A stretch of DNA of 8,155 nt, from contig CAMZKI010000134.1 of the NCBI GenBank assembly GCA_947311125.1, positions 1-8,155 of the forward strand, given 5' to 3'. The notes beneath the pieces were generated by a model. The model saw only the letters and a program-made list of their open reading frames with translations, made no database searches and was not told the DNA's origin. This document shows positions 1-6,393 of the stretch, one piece after another. The stretch comes from an uncultured Chlorobiota bacterium. Its GTDB lineage: Bacteria > Bacteroidota > Bacteroidia > Bacteroidales > JAADGE01. Each line of letters opens with the position of its first letter. Position 1 is the stretch's first letter. A program made the position numbers and the translations under genes.

Positions 1-3
1 ATT

Positions 4-594
4 ATGATAAAGAAAATTTTTATTACGGGAATTATTGCTGTTTTTCTGCTTAATTCATGCGGAAAAAATGAAGTTGATGACGACTCTGTAAGTGATTTAA
101 CTTTAGGTATTATTAAATCGGATGTTATGAACGACAATGAAAACTTATTGGGAGAAATGCCGCAATACAGTATGACACCTCCCGGAACATCAGAAAAAAT
201 AGAAAGAGCTTTTGAAAATGCCCCTCCTTTAATTCCTCATATGACAACAGGTTTTTTTCCTATTACAACAAATAATAATATCTGTTTGTCTTGTCATATG
301 CCGGATAAAGTCGCAAAATCAGGAGCCGTTTCAATACCGGAGTCTCATTTTACCGACTACAGACCGAAATTGAAGAAAGTAAACGGGAAATATGAAGTAG
401 ATGCAGAAGAAGGAAAAGTAGTTTCCGAAAAATTAAAAAAACTCTCTCCTGCAAGGTATGTATGTTCGCAGTGCCATGTGCCGCAAGCAAACATAACAGT
501 TGATATTAAAAATAATTTTGAGAAAGTTTTCAGAGACGAAGCCCTGAAGACAGGCTCAAATTTAGATAAAGTTATGGATGAAGGAGTAAAATAA
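4..594 (+). CDS. napB: Periplasmic nitrate reductase, diheme cytochrome c subunit NapB (lipoprotein form)
   Basis: NapB is the small electron-transfer subunit that passes electrons to the molybdenum subunit NapA for nitrate reduction outside the inner membrane. The 196-residue protein has two c-type heme sites, CLSCH at residues 94-98 and CSQCH at 154-158. The family landmarks PPLIPH (74-79) and QCHVPQA (156-162) are present. H79 and H115 (PESH) are the likely distal heme ligands, by analogy with known NapB. The N-terminus is a lipoprotein signal: two Lys, a hydrophobic core and a lipobox L16-N-S-C19, so the mature protein should be lipid-anchored at C19. The E. coli protein is instead soluble after ordinary signal cleavage. 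The acidic stretch after C19 fits a tether. napL follows after 29 bases and frameshifted napD after that, so this is the tail of a nap operon. The upstream promoter and napA are outside the window. The family call is very secure; the lipid anchor is a sequence prediction. Confidence 0.95.
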   Translation: MIKKIFITGIIAVFLLNSCGKNEVDDDSVSDLTLGIIKSDVMNDNENLLGEMPQYSMTPPGTSEKIERAFENAPPLIPHMTTGFFPITTNNNICLSCHMPDKVAKSGAVSIPESHFTDYRPKLKKVNGKYEVDAEEGKVVSEKLKKLSPARYVCSQCHVPQANITVDIKNNFEKVFRDEALKTGSNLDKVMDEGVK

Positions 595-623
595 GACTTT
601 TTATATACTTTATTTAAATATGT

Positions 624-1577
624 ATGAAAATTAAGCTGCTGTTAATATTTGCCTTTATTTCAGAAAGTATTTTTGCTCTGCCTCCTTTATATTCATTAAA
701 AACAAAAGGAAATGTTACGGATATGCTCTATGAAGAAGGTAAGCTCTATATCTCAGAGGATATAGGATGTATTCAGGTTTTTAAAATTCCATCAAAAAAA
801 AATTCTGAAAACTATTATTTGCCGAAGATTAAAGACTTTACCGGTAAATATATACCCGCAAAAATTTATTCTTTTGATAAAATAAAAGGGAAGAAAATTT
901 TAATAGCTGTTTCACAGGGAAAGCACGGGTTCAGTAATCTTTTTATTTTTAAAGATGGGGAAAGAAATATTGTTATTGAAGATATTTCAGCTAAACTGAT
1001 GATTAAGAAGGTTAAATTCCTTAATGAAGAAAAAGTAATTCTCGGACTGTTGAGCAATGAAATTATACTTTATGACATAAAAAGAAAAAAAGAAATATAC
1101 AGGAAACAAATCAGCCCGTACACGTTTTCTGACATTGTCCTGAATAAAGAAAAGAATAAAGCTGTAACAGCTGATGAAAGCGGTATTATTCATATAATTG
1201 ATGTTTTATCGGGAAAAATTATAAAAGAATTGTCGGGGAATAATGTTGATAATGTATATCAGATTGATTATAAGAATAATATGATATTGTGCGGAGGTCA
1301 AGACAGAAGACTTTCCGTATATAATACGGCAAATAACAGTTCTTATTACATTAAAAGTGATTTTTTAATTTACAGTACGGGGCTTAGTCCGTCCGGCAAA
1401 TATGCTGCATATTCCTGCAATGAGGACAATGACATACAAATAATTAATACAATAACAAAAACAAGAATAAATATATTAAAAGCACATAAAAGTATATTAA
1501 CAAAAATCTTGTTCATCTCCGAAAATGAGATTTTTACCGGAGCAGAAGAAAATATTGTTTATTTTTGGAAAATTTAA
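624..1577 (+). CDS. napL: Exported WD40/beta-propeller-like protein, probable NapL
   Basis: This 317-residue protein starts with a cleavable-looking signal peptide (MKIK, a hydrophobic core, cleavage probably after IFA at about residue 18), so it should act in the periplasm. The rest consists of repeated beta-strand blocks of about 40 residues with WD40-like features: DIKRKKEIY near 151-159, IIDVLSGKII near 191-200, GGQDRRLSVYNT near 224-235, LSPSGKYAAYS near 254-264, and a final block ending TGAEENIVYFWKI. The repeats are degenerate and I see no catalytic motif. The NapL call rests mostly on context. In epsilonproteobacterial nap clusters the order is napAGHBFLD, where NapL is an exported WD40-like protein of poorly defined role. 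Here it sits between napB (29 bases upstream) and napD (9 bases downstream), in the same order apart from napF. The start at 624 places the signal peptide correctly, and no Shine-Dalgarno sequence is visible. Confidence 0.8.
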   Translation: MKIKLLLIFAFISESIFALPPLYSLKTKGNVTDMLYEEGKLYISEDIGCIQVFKIPSKKNSENYYLPKIKDFTGKYIPAKIYSFDKIKGKKILIAVSQGKHGFSNLFIFKDGERNIVIEDISAKLMIKKVKFLNEEKVILGLLSNEIILYDIKRKKEIYRKQISPYTFSDIVLNKEKNKAVTADESGIIHIIDVLSGKIIKELSGNNVDNVYQIDYKNNMILCGGQDRRLSVYNTANNSSYYIKSDFLIYSTGLSPSGKYAAYSCNEDNDIQIINTITKTRINILKAHKSILTKILFISENEIFTGAEENIVYFWKI

Positions 1578-1586
1578 ATAAAGAAA

Positions 1587-1936
1587 ATGAATATATCAGG
1601 AATATTAGTTCAAACAAAACCTGAACACGCAGAGAGTGTTATTAAAAAATAAAGCAAAGTAACTGTTGCGAATATCATATACATGATGAAAAAGGTCGTA
1701 TAATTGTAACAATTGAGGGTGAAAATACAGAAGAGGAAATCAAAAAACTTAAAATTCTTCAGTCTTTTGAATACATCATATCTGCTGATATGATGTATGC
1801 CTACAGCGAAGATGAATTAGACGGATTACGTGAAAATTTGAATAACAACAATAATTTACCCGAATGGCTTAACGACCCTGATGTAAAGCCGGAGGACATA
1901 AGATATAACGGAGACTTAAAAAGAAAAATATTTTAA
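1587..1936 (+). pseudogene. napD: NapD, nitrate reductase maturation chaperone, interrupted by a one-base frameshift
   Basis: NapD is a small cytoplasmic chaperone that binds the Tat signal of NapA during cofactor loading and export. The first frame (ATG at 1587) encodes 21 residues, MNISGILVQTKPEHAESVIKK, then stops at TAA 1650-1652 just after a run of six A (1644-1649). The family match resumes in the next frame from 1649 with 95 codons: CEYHIHDEKGRIIVTIEG, a helix with EEEIKKL, then ISADMMYAYSEDEL, ending at TAA 1934-1936. A seventh A would give one intact protein of 116 residues with the ferredoxin-like NapD pattern. The second frame has no ATG, GTG or TTG before the SADMMYAY segment, so the halves cannot plausibly be separate genes. 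After the conserved domain comes a C-terminal extension of about 37 residues rich in Asn and charged residues. A sequencing or assembly error in the A run is the likeliest cause. A true mutation or A-run slippage remains possible. Confidence 0.85.
1771..1798. repeat. Perfect 12-bp inverted repeat with 4-base loop inside napD
   Basis: ATACATCATATC (1771-1782), loop TGCT (1783-1786), then GATATGATGTAT (1787-1798) is the exact reverse complement. It lies within the coding sequence for the conserved EYIISADMMY segment of NapD, so protein constraint may explain part of it. It is AT-rich and has no following T run, so it is not a convincing intrinsic terminator. No function is assigned. Confidence 0.6.
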
Positions 1937-1969
1937 ACTATTCACCAATTATAAAATAAAATTTTAAAA

Positions 1970-3385
1970 ATGAAAAAACTTAATTTATTGTTAGCTTTAG
2001 CTTTTTCAGTTCTTTTGACAGGCAATATTTTTGCTCAGGAAGAAAAAAAAGAAGAAGAAAAGAAAAGCGAATTTATCGTTAATGCGGAGTTCAGACCGAG
2101 AACGGAATTCAGTCACGGATATAAATCTCCCGTATTAAAATATTCCGTTCCCAATGAGTACACATATCCCGGAAGTTTGGCTACAAGCCAGAGAACCCGT
2201 ATAGGATTTAATTACAAATATGATAAAATTAAATTCGGTCTTCAACTTCAGGATATAAGAACTTGGGGCAGCCAAGCTCAATTAACTGCCGATGATACGA
2301 ATGATATGTTTGTGCATCAGGCGTGGGGCGAAATAAACTTTTCGGATAAATTTTCACTGAAAGCCGGACGTATGGAACTTGTTTACGACGATCACAGAAT
2401 CTTAGGAAGTGTAGGATGGGCTCAACAAGCTCGTTCTCACGATTTGGCTCTTTTTAAATATGAAGGAAACATTAAAGTCCATCTCGGTATAGCATATCAC
2501 GGAGGTCCTTTTACCGGAAATGATGCATACAAAGCAATGCAGTTTTTATGGATAAACGGAAAAGCCGCTGATTTCGGATATAGTATTTTAGCTTTAAATA
2601 ACGGTGTAGCCGAAAGAGGATATTGGGGACCCGTTGCTCAAGTTGCCGAATCAAACGCTTACAGCCAAATTCTCGGAGGAAGATTTACATATCAGTTAGG
2701 AGACTTAAATCTGGCATTGAATTCTTATTATCAAACAGGAAAAAAAGCTGCTGACTGGATTGACCCTGCCAGCTTACCGAACGGTGTTACGGCCGGAGAC
2801 CTCGGATATGAAGAAAAATCAGGGCAAGGACAAGAAATAGCTGCTTATAATTTTGCTTTTGATGCAATGTATAAAATATCTGACGGTCTGAAAATAGGAG
2901 CTGGTTACGAAATACTGTCAGGAAATGATTTAACTGATGTAAACAGAACCGATGAAAATGCTTTTACGCCGCTTTACGGAACAAATCATAAATTTAACGG
3001 CTGGATGGATCATTTCTATGTAGGAAATCACGGAAGCAGCATAGGTTTACAGGATATTAATCTTAAAATATTATATAAAAACGGACCTTTCTTTGCAAAA
3101 CTTATTCCGCATTACTTTTTACCTGCCGGAAAAGGAACTTACACAGACGTAAATGCCGTAACTCACGATATAGGAGCACTCGGAACGGAAGTGGATTTTG
3201 TGGTAGGATATAATATTATTCCTAAAACAGCAAATATACAGTTCGGATATTCTCAAATGTTTGCAACCGAAAGTATGTACGGACTTAAAGGTGTTGTTCC
3301 TACGGCTGATAATCCGATGGGAACAAATAACTGGATTTGGGCAATGATTGTTATAAAACCTACATTATTCAAATCAGTAAAATAA
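1970..3385 (+). CDS. Outer-membrane beta-barrel porin, alginate-export family type
   Basis: This 471-residue protein begins with a clear signal peptide (MKK, a Leu/Ala-rich core, cleavage probably after IFA at residue 22). A short charged linker of Glu/Lys (24-33) follows. The remainder shows alternating polar and hydrophobic residues with many aromatics and Gly, as in an outer-membrane barrel. The early EFRPRTEF (41-48), the QRTRIGFNYKYDKIKFGLQLQD block and the SLKAGRMEL strand are typical of Bacteroidota proteins annotated as alginate export family. It probably forms a channel for an anionic or small polar solute, and the real substrate cannot be read from sequence. The start lies 33 bases after napD, with no obvious TAnnTTTG promoter in the gap, so cotranscription with nap is plausible and a role in nitrate or nitrite passage is a positional guess. 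The gene ends upstream of a strong hairpin terminator. The barrel call is firm; the family label is less so. Confidence 0.8.
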   Translation: MKKLNLLLALAFSVLLTGNIFAQEEKKEEEKKSEFIVNAEFRPRTEFSHGYKSPVLKYSVPNEYTYPGSLATSQRTRIGFNYKYDKIKFGLQLQDIRTWGSQAQLTADDTNDMFVHQAWGEINFSDKFSLKAGRMELVYDDHRILGSVGWAQQARSHDLALFKYEGNIKVHLGIAYHGGPFTGNDAYKAMQFLWINGKAADFGYSILALNNGVAERGYWGPVAQVAESNAYSQILGGRFTYQLGDLNLALNSYYQTGKKAADWIDPASLPNGVTAGDLGYEEKSGQGQEIAAYNFAFDAMYKISDGLKIGAGYEILSGNDLTDVNRTDENAFTPLYGTNHKFNGWMDHFYVGNHGSSIGLQDINLKILYKNGPFFAKLIPHYFLPAGKGTYTDVNAVTHDIGALGTEVDFVVGYNIIPKTANIQFGYSQMFATESMYGLKGVVPTADNPMGTNNWIWAMIVIKPTLFKSVK

Positions 3386-3410
3386 AAAAAAGCTTTGAAA
3401 ATTTGATGAA

Positions 3411-3452
3411 AAAACGGCAAATTTATATGTTAAAATATGAATTTGCCGTTTT
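3411..3452. terminator. Bidirectional intrinsic terminator between convergent porin and deacetylase genes
   Basis: A perfect 13-bp stem pairs AAAACGGCAAATT (3411-3423) with AATTTGCCGTTTT (3440-3452). An ATAT/ATAT pairing continues inside the loop after one mismatch. On the + strand the stem ends in TTTT and a T-rich stretch follows. On the - strand it runs into six T (complement of 3409-3414). It lies 25 bases after the porin stop, and its right arm overlaps the first two bases of the deacetylase stop codon at 3451-3453, so it can serve both converging genes. Confidence 0.85.
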
Positions 3453-4428
3453 ATTGTCTTTTTACGATTTCTTTTCCTGCTAATTTCTTTATAAGATACA
3501 GTAAATATTCTGTTTTAATGTGTCTTTTTGCTGATAATCCGTATTTTTCAACAGGTATTCGTTGAATGTTACCGGCTGTGTAATCATCTTTTATACCGGC
3601 AGTTCCGAATGTAAAATCGGTAGTATTTCTCTCAAAAATTTTCTCAAAGAAAGTATTTTTTACACCGTTGTCGGTAAACGGAAATGCAAAAAGTTTGTCC
3701 TTTACATTAAATCTGTCTCTAATAAAATTAATACTTTCTTCGGTTTGTCTTGTCTGCTCTTTTTCGCTTATTTCCGAAAACAGAGGGTGGTTTATGCTGT
3801 GTGCACCTGCTTTAAATCCCTGCGATATTAACTCTTCTGCCTGACTGCTTGAAAGATACGGTTTCTCAGTTTCAAGATATTTTTTGAAATTAATACCCGA
3901 AATTTCCGCTGCTTTATTTATAATATTTTCGTCCTTAAATTTCAGAGAAAGTATTTTTTTTATACAGTTTCTCTTTTTACAATTCAATAAATGTGAAATT
4001 TCGGGAGATAAACCGTCTTTTGCAATTTTATCAATAACCAGACTGATTTTACATTTAAAAAATAAATCCTTATTATCAATAAAGGCAGAATTAAGAAAGA
4101 AAATTGCCGGAATATTTCGTTTTCTTAAAATCGGTGCAACAATATCATAAACTTCAGAAAGTCCGTCGTCAAATGATAAAACAAACCCTTTTTTGTTTGT
4201 TTCGGGCGGAAAAGTTGTCGCCGAAAAATATTTTTGCAGAAAATCTAAGTCTTTTTCAAACTGTTTGATACTTCTTACCGGATACAAATGCTTGATATGT
4301 GCCGGAGGATTATCGCTTACGATATGGTAAAACGGAAAAATTACGTTCTTTCCCGAAAGTTTTATTAAAACCTTTACGGGTATAAAAATCGAAAAAGAAG
4401 ATAATATTTTAAAAATAAGCTGTTTCAA
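3451..4428 (-). CDS. Polysaccharide deacetylase family protein (NodB homology domain)
   Basis: The 325-residue protein belongs to the metal-dependent carbohydrate esterase 4 type enzymes, which remove N- or O-acetyl groups from cell-surface or cell-wall sugars. Motif 1 is SFDDG (85-89), with D87 as the likely base and D88 as a metal ligand. Motif 2 is HSINHP (210-215), with H210 and H214 as metal ligands. The third motif is AFPFTDNG (248-255) and lacks the usual Arg-x-Pro-Tyr-Gly form. About 120 residues separate motifs 1 and 2, a long insertion (roughly 115-205) that is Lys-rich and has no motif I know. The N-terminus (residues 4-24) is hydrophobic and may associate with the membrane, but it is not a convincing cleavable signal. 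The start is TTG at 4428-4426, overlapping the TGA stop of rlmN as TTGA. There is no internal Met codon in the protein, so this start is the only conventional one and suggests translational coupling to rlmN. The specific substrate is unknown. Confidence 0.85.
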   Translation of the reverse strand: MKQLIFKILSSFSIFIPVKVLIKLSGKNVIFPFYHIVSDNPPAHIKHLYPVRSIKQFEKDLDFLQKYFSATTFPPETNKKGFVLSFDDGLSEVYDIVAPILRKRNIPAIFFLNSAFIDNKDLFFKCKISLVIDKIAKDGLSPEISHLLNCKKRNCIKKILSLKFKDENIINKAAEISGINFKKYLETEKPYLSSSQAEELISQGFKAGAHSINHPLFSEISEKEQTRQTEESINFIRDRFNVKDKLFAFPFTDNGVKNTFFEKIFERNTTDFTFGTAGIKDDYTAGNIQRIPVEKYGLSAKRHIKTEYLLYLIKKLAGKEIVKRQ

Positions 4429-5453
4429 ATTTTATTTTTTTCTGACTCTTTTGTCGAAAGTAAACCGCAGGCAGCGTCAATATCCTGTCCGCGTGAAGCT
4501 CGTATGGTTGCCGTTATTCCTTTTTCATTTAATCTGTCTCTGAACTTTTCCGGTGTTTTATAATCCGTTCCTTTTAAGTCCGTTCCGGGTATTTCGTGAA
4601 AACGAATCAAGTTTACTCTTGCATGGAAACCGTAAACCAACCGAGCCAATTCGTCGGCATGTTTCATACTGTCGTTAAAATTTTTAAAAATAATATATTC
4701 AAACGAAATACGCCGTTGTCTTCCGAAATCATGATTCTTGACAATTTTCAAAACTTCGCTTATCGGGTTTGTCTTTTGCACGGGCATAAGTCTTAATCGT
4801 TCCTTTTCAAACGGGGTATGAATACTTATAGCTAAGTGACACTTGCTTTCGTTTAAAAAACGCTTAATTCCGGAAATAATTCCGTTTGTTGATACGGTTA
4901 TTCGTTTCGGCGACCAGGCAAATCCCCAATCGGCAGTTAATATTTCGATACTTTTCAAAACTTCATCTGTGTTGTCGAAAGGTTCGCCCATTCCCATGTA
5001 AACAATATTTGTCAATTTATCAAATTCGGGCAAGCTTTTTATTTGATTCAAAATTTCATTTGCCGATAAATTTGCTTGAAAACCCTGTCTTCCTGTCATA
5101 CAAAATTCGCAGGCATATTTACATCCGGCTTGGGATGAAACGCATAATGTTGCTCTGTCGTCTGAAGGAATATATGCTGCTTCTATGTAATTTTTTCCTG
5201 CTTTAAACAGGTATTTTTTTGTACCGTCAGATGATCTTTGAACAGAGATAGGCTTTTGCAGTCCTATCTCAAATTTTTCTTTCAGAATTTTTCGTGTTTT
5301 TTTCGACAAATTTGTCATTTCATCAATATCCGAAATGTTCTTTTTGTAGAGCCAATCGGCTGTTTGTTTTGCCGTAAAGGCAGGTAAGCCGTTTTCTTCG
5401 GTTATCTTTTCGAGTTCGCTGAGTGTTTTTCCGAATAAGTGTTCTTTTACCAT
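4425..5453 (-). CDS. rlmN: Dual-specificity 23S rRNA (adenine2503-C2)/tRNA (adenine37-C2) methyltransferase RlmN
   Basis: RlmN is a cytoplasmic radical-SAM enzyme that methylates C2 of A2503 in 23S rRNA and, in some bacteria, A37 of tRNAs, improving translational accuracy. The 342-residue protein is the usual length. The iron-sulfur cluster motif CxxxCxxC is C111, C115 and C118. The two catalytic cysteines are in place: C104 in LCVSSQAGC, corresponding to E. coli C118, and the methyl-carrying C329 in DIDAACGLL, corresponding to E. coli C355. E91, 13 residues before C104, matches the E. coli Glu105 position. GMGEP (154-158), the SAM-binding stretch STNG (188-191) and HTP (212-214) are also present. 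The N-terminal 60 residues form the usual accessory RNA-binding domain (FTAKQTADWLY). The ATG at 5453-5451 lies just downstream of a good -7/-33 promoter pair. The gene is first in a two-gene unit with the deacetylase, which overlaps its stop codon. Confidence 0.97.
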   Translation of the reverse strand: MVKEHLFGKTLSELEKITEENGLPAFTAKQTADWLYKKNISDIDEMTNLSKKTRKILKEKFEIGLQKPISVQRSSDGTKKYLFKAGKNYIEAAYIPSDDRATLCVSSQAGCKYACEFCMTGRQGFQANLSANEILNQIKSLPEFDKLTNIVYMGMGEPFDNTDEVLKSIEILTADWGFAWSPKRITVSTNGIISGIKRFLNESKCHLAISIHTPFEKERLRLMPVQKTNPISEVLKIVKNHDFGRQRRISFEYIIFKNFNDSMKHADELARLVYGFHARVNLIRFHEIPGTDLKGTDYKTPEKFRDRLNEKGITATIRASRGQDIDAACGLLSTKESEKNKI

Positions 5454-5473
5454 AAAATCTGTTTTTCAAAAAT

Positions 5474-5503
5474 CAAAATTAATTGTAATTTTGTATTTCG
5501 CAA
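5474..5503 (-). promoter_or_regulatory. Probable rlmN promoter (Bacteroidota -33/-7 type)
   Basis: Read on the - strand, TTG (5503-5501) is followed after 19 bases by TAATTTTG (5481-5474). This fits the TTG, 19-21 bases, TAnnTTTG pattern known for the primary sigma factor of Bacteroides and relatives. Transcription would start near 5467, giving a leader of roughly 15 bases before the rlmN ATG at 5453. Pattern match only; AT-rich DNA can produce such matches by chance. Confidence 0.6.
5486..5493 (+). promoter_or_regulatory. Probable yebC promoter -7 element
   Basis: TAATTTTG at 5486-5493 matches the Bacteroidota -7 consensus TAnnTTTG on the + strand, 46 bases before the yebC ATG at 5539. The expected upstream TTG is weak: only a T run (5462-5466) lies at the right distance. 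It overlaps the spacer of the divergent rlmN promoter, so the two units may compete for polymerase. It also argues against starting yebC at the TTG at 5491, which lies inside this element. Confidence 0.5.
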
Positions 5504-5538
5504 TTATTAAAAGAATAATAAACTTTAAAATTTATAAT

Positions 5539-6291
5539 ATGTCAGGACATAGTAAGTGGTCAACCATAAAGCATAAGAAAGGAGCGAAAGATGCCAAAAG
5601 AGCTAAAATTTTTACAAGATTAATTAAAGAATTGACAGTAGCAGTTAAAGAAGGAGGCGGTCCGGATCCTGATTTTAATCCTAGATTAAGATTAGCAATA
5701 AATAATGCCAAAGGTGCCAATATGCCTAAAGAAAATATTGAAAGGGCTATAAAAAAGGCTGATTCTGAAGGCTCGAACTTACAAGAATATACTTTTGAAG
5801 GAACAGGGCAGGGCGGTGCCGCCATTTTTGTCGAATGTTTATCAGATAATAATCAGAGAACGGTAAGTGATGTTAGGCACGTATTCAGTAAATACGGCGG
5901 AGAACTTGGAAAAAACGGTTCTTTAAGTTATATTTTTGAAAGAAAAGGAATATTTGTTATTCCTAAAGGAGATTTTGACATTGAAGAGTTAGAATTGGAT
6001 TTGATTGATGCCGGCTTAGAAGAGATAGAAGAAGAAAACGGTAAATATATACTTACGACTGATATGAAAGATTTCGGGAATATGCAGAAGAAACTGGAGG
6101 AACTGAAATTAGAAGCTGAAAATGCCGAATTACAGAGAATTCCTAAGATGTATAAGAGACTTGACCCGGAAACGGCAATGAAAGCCCTTAATATTGTCGA
6201 AAAGCTTGAGGAGCTTGATGATGTTCAGAATGTATACCACGATATTGAATTAACTGATGAAGTGGCTAAAGCTATTGAAGAACAGGGATAG
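5539..6291 (+). CDS. yebC: YebC/PmpR family protein (transcriptional regulator or translation factor)
   Basis: The 250-residue cytoplasmic protein has the family's signature N-terminus, MSGHSKWSTIKHKKGAKDAK, then KIFTRLIKELTVAVKEGG, NPRLRLAINNAKGANMPKENIERAIKKA and the central EGTGQGGAA stretch near residues 88-96. All three family domains are present and the length is standard. YebC proteins were long annotated as DNA-binding regulators (PmpR in Pseudomonas). More recent work attributes to some members a role in relieving ribosomes stalled at proline runs, so the exact job here should not be fixed by name alone. The start at 5539 is chosen because the family begins at MSGHSKW. An in-frame TTG 48 bases upstream would add 16 non-conserved residues and lies within the likely promoter. 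The gene is divergent from rlmN and convergent with the malic enzyme gene, and appears to be a single-gene unit. Confidence 0.95.
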   Translation: MSGHSKWSTIKHKKGAKDAKRAKIFTRLIKELTVAVKEGGGPDPDFNPRLRLAINNAKGANMPKENIERAIKKADSEGSNLQEYTFEGTGQGGAAIFVECLSDNNQRTVSDVRHVFSKYGGELGKNGSLSYIFERKGIFVIPKGDFDIEELELDLIDAGLEEIEEENGKYILTTDMKDFGNMQKKLEELKLEAENAELQRIPKMYKRLDPETAMKALNIVEKLEELDDVQNVYHDIELTDEVAKAIEEQG

Positions 6292-6305
6292 TATTTAAAA
6301 AGTCT

Positions 6306-6333
6306 GTTTCTTCTGACACTGCTCTGAAGAAAC
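6306..6333. repeat. Small inverted repeat after yebC
   Basis: GTTTCTTC (6306-6313) pairs with GAAGAAAC (6326-6333) around a 12-base loop, 14 bases after the yebC stop. With only 8 pairs and no T run it is a weak hairpin on its own. It may be an accessory fold beside the stronger terminator at 6341-6368. Confidence 0.4.
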
Positions 6334-6340
6334 ACCTAAA

Positions 6341-6368
6341 GTAAAGCCGATATCAGAATCGGCTTTAC
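6341..6368. terminator. Bidirectional intrinsic terminator between yebC and malic enzyme genes
   Basis: GTAAAGCCGAT (6341-6351) pairs perfectly with ATCGGCTTTAC (6358-6368) around a 6-base loop: an 11-bp stem with a GCCG core. It lies 49 bases after the yebC stop and 25 bases beyond the malic enzyme stop on the other strand. The T runs on either side are short (GTATTTTA on the + strand, TTTAGG on the - strand). Its position between converging genes supports shared termination. Confidence 0.75.
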
Positions 6369-6393
6369 GTATTTTACGAGATGGTTCGGACTG

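Noticed and set aside
866..1193. Two - strand open frames of 63 and 68 codons within napL
   Set aside because: They are antisense shadows of a well-supported exported protein, with no start context or family resemblance.
1644..1652. Programmed ribosomal frameshift in napD
   Set aside because: The A run is only six long, the canonical slippery heptamer is absent, and NapD is not known to use recoding; a base-call error is more likely. It is kept only as an alternative within the finding.
5491..5538. Upstream TTG start adding 16 residues to YebC
   Set aside because: The family begins at MSGHSKW, the extension is not conserved in character, and it overlaps a probable promoter element.
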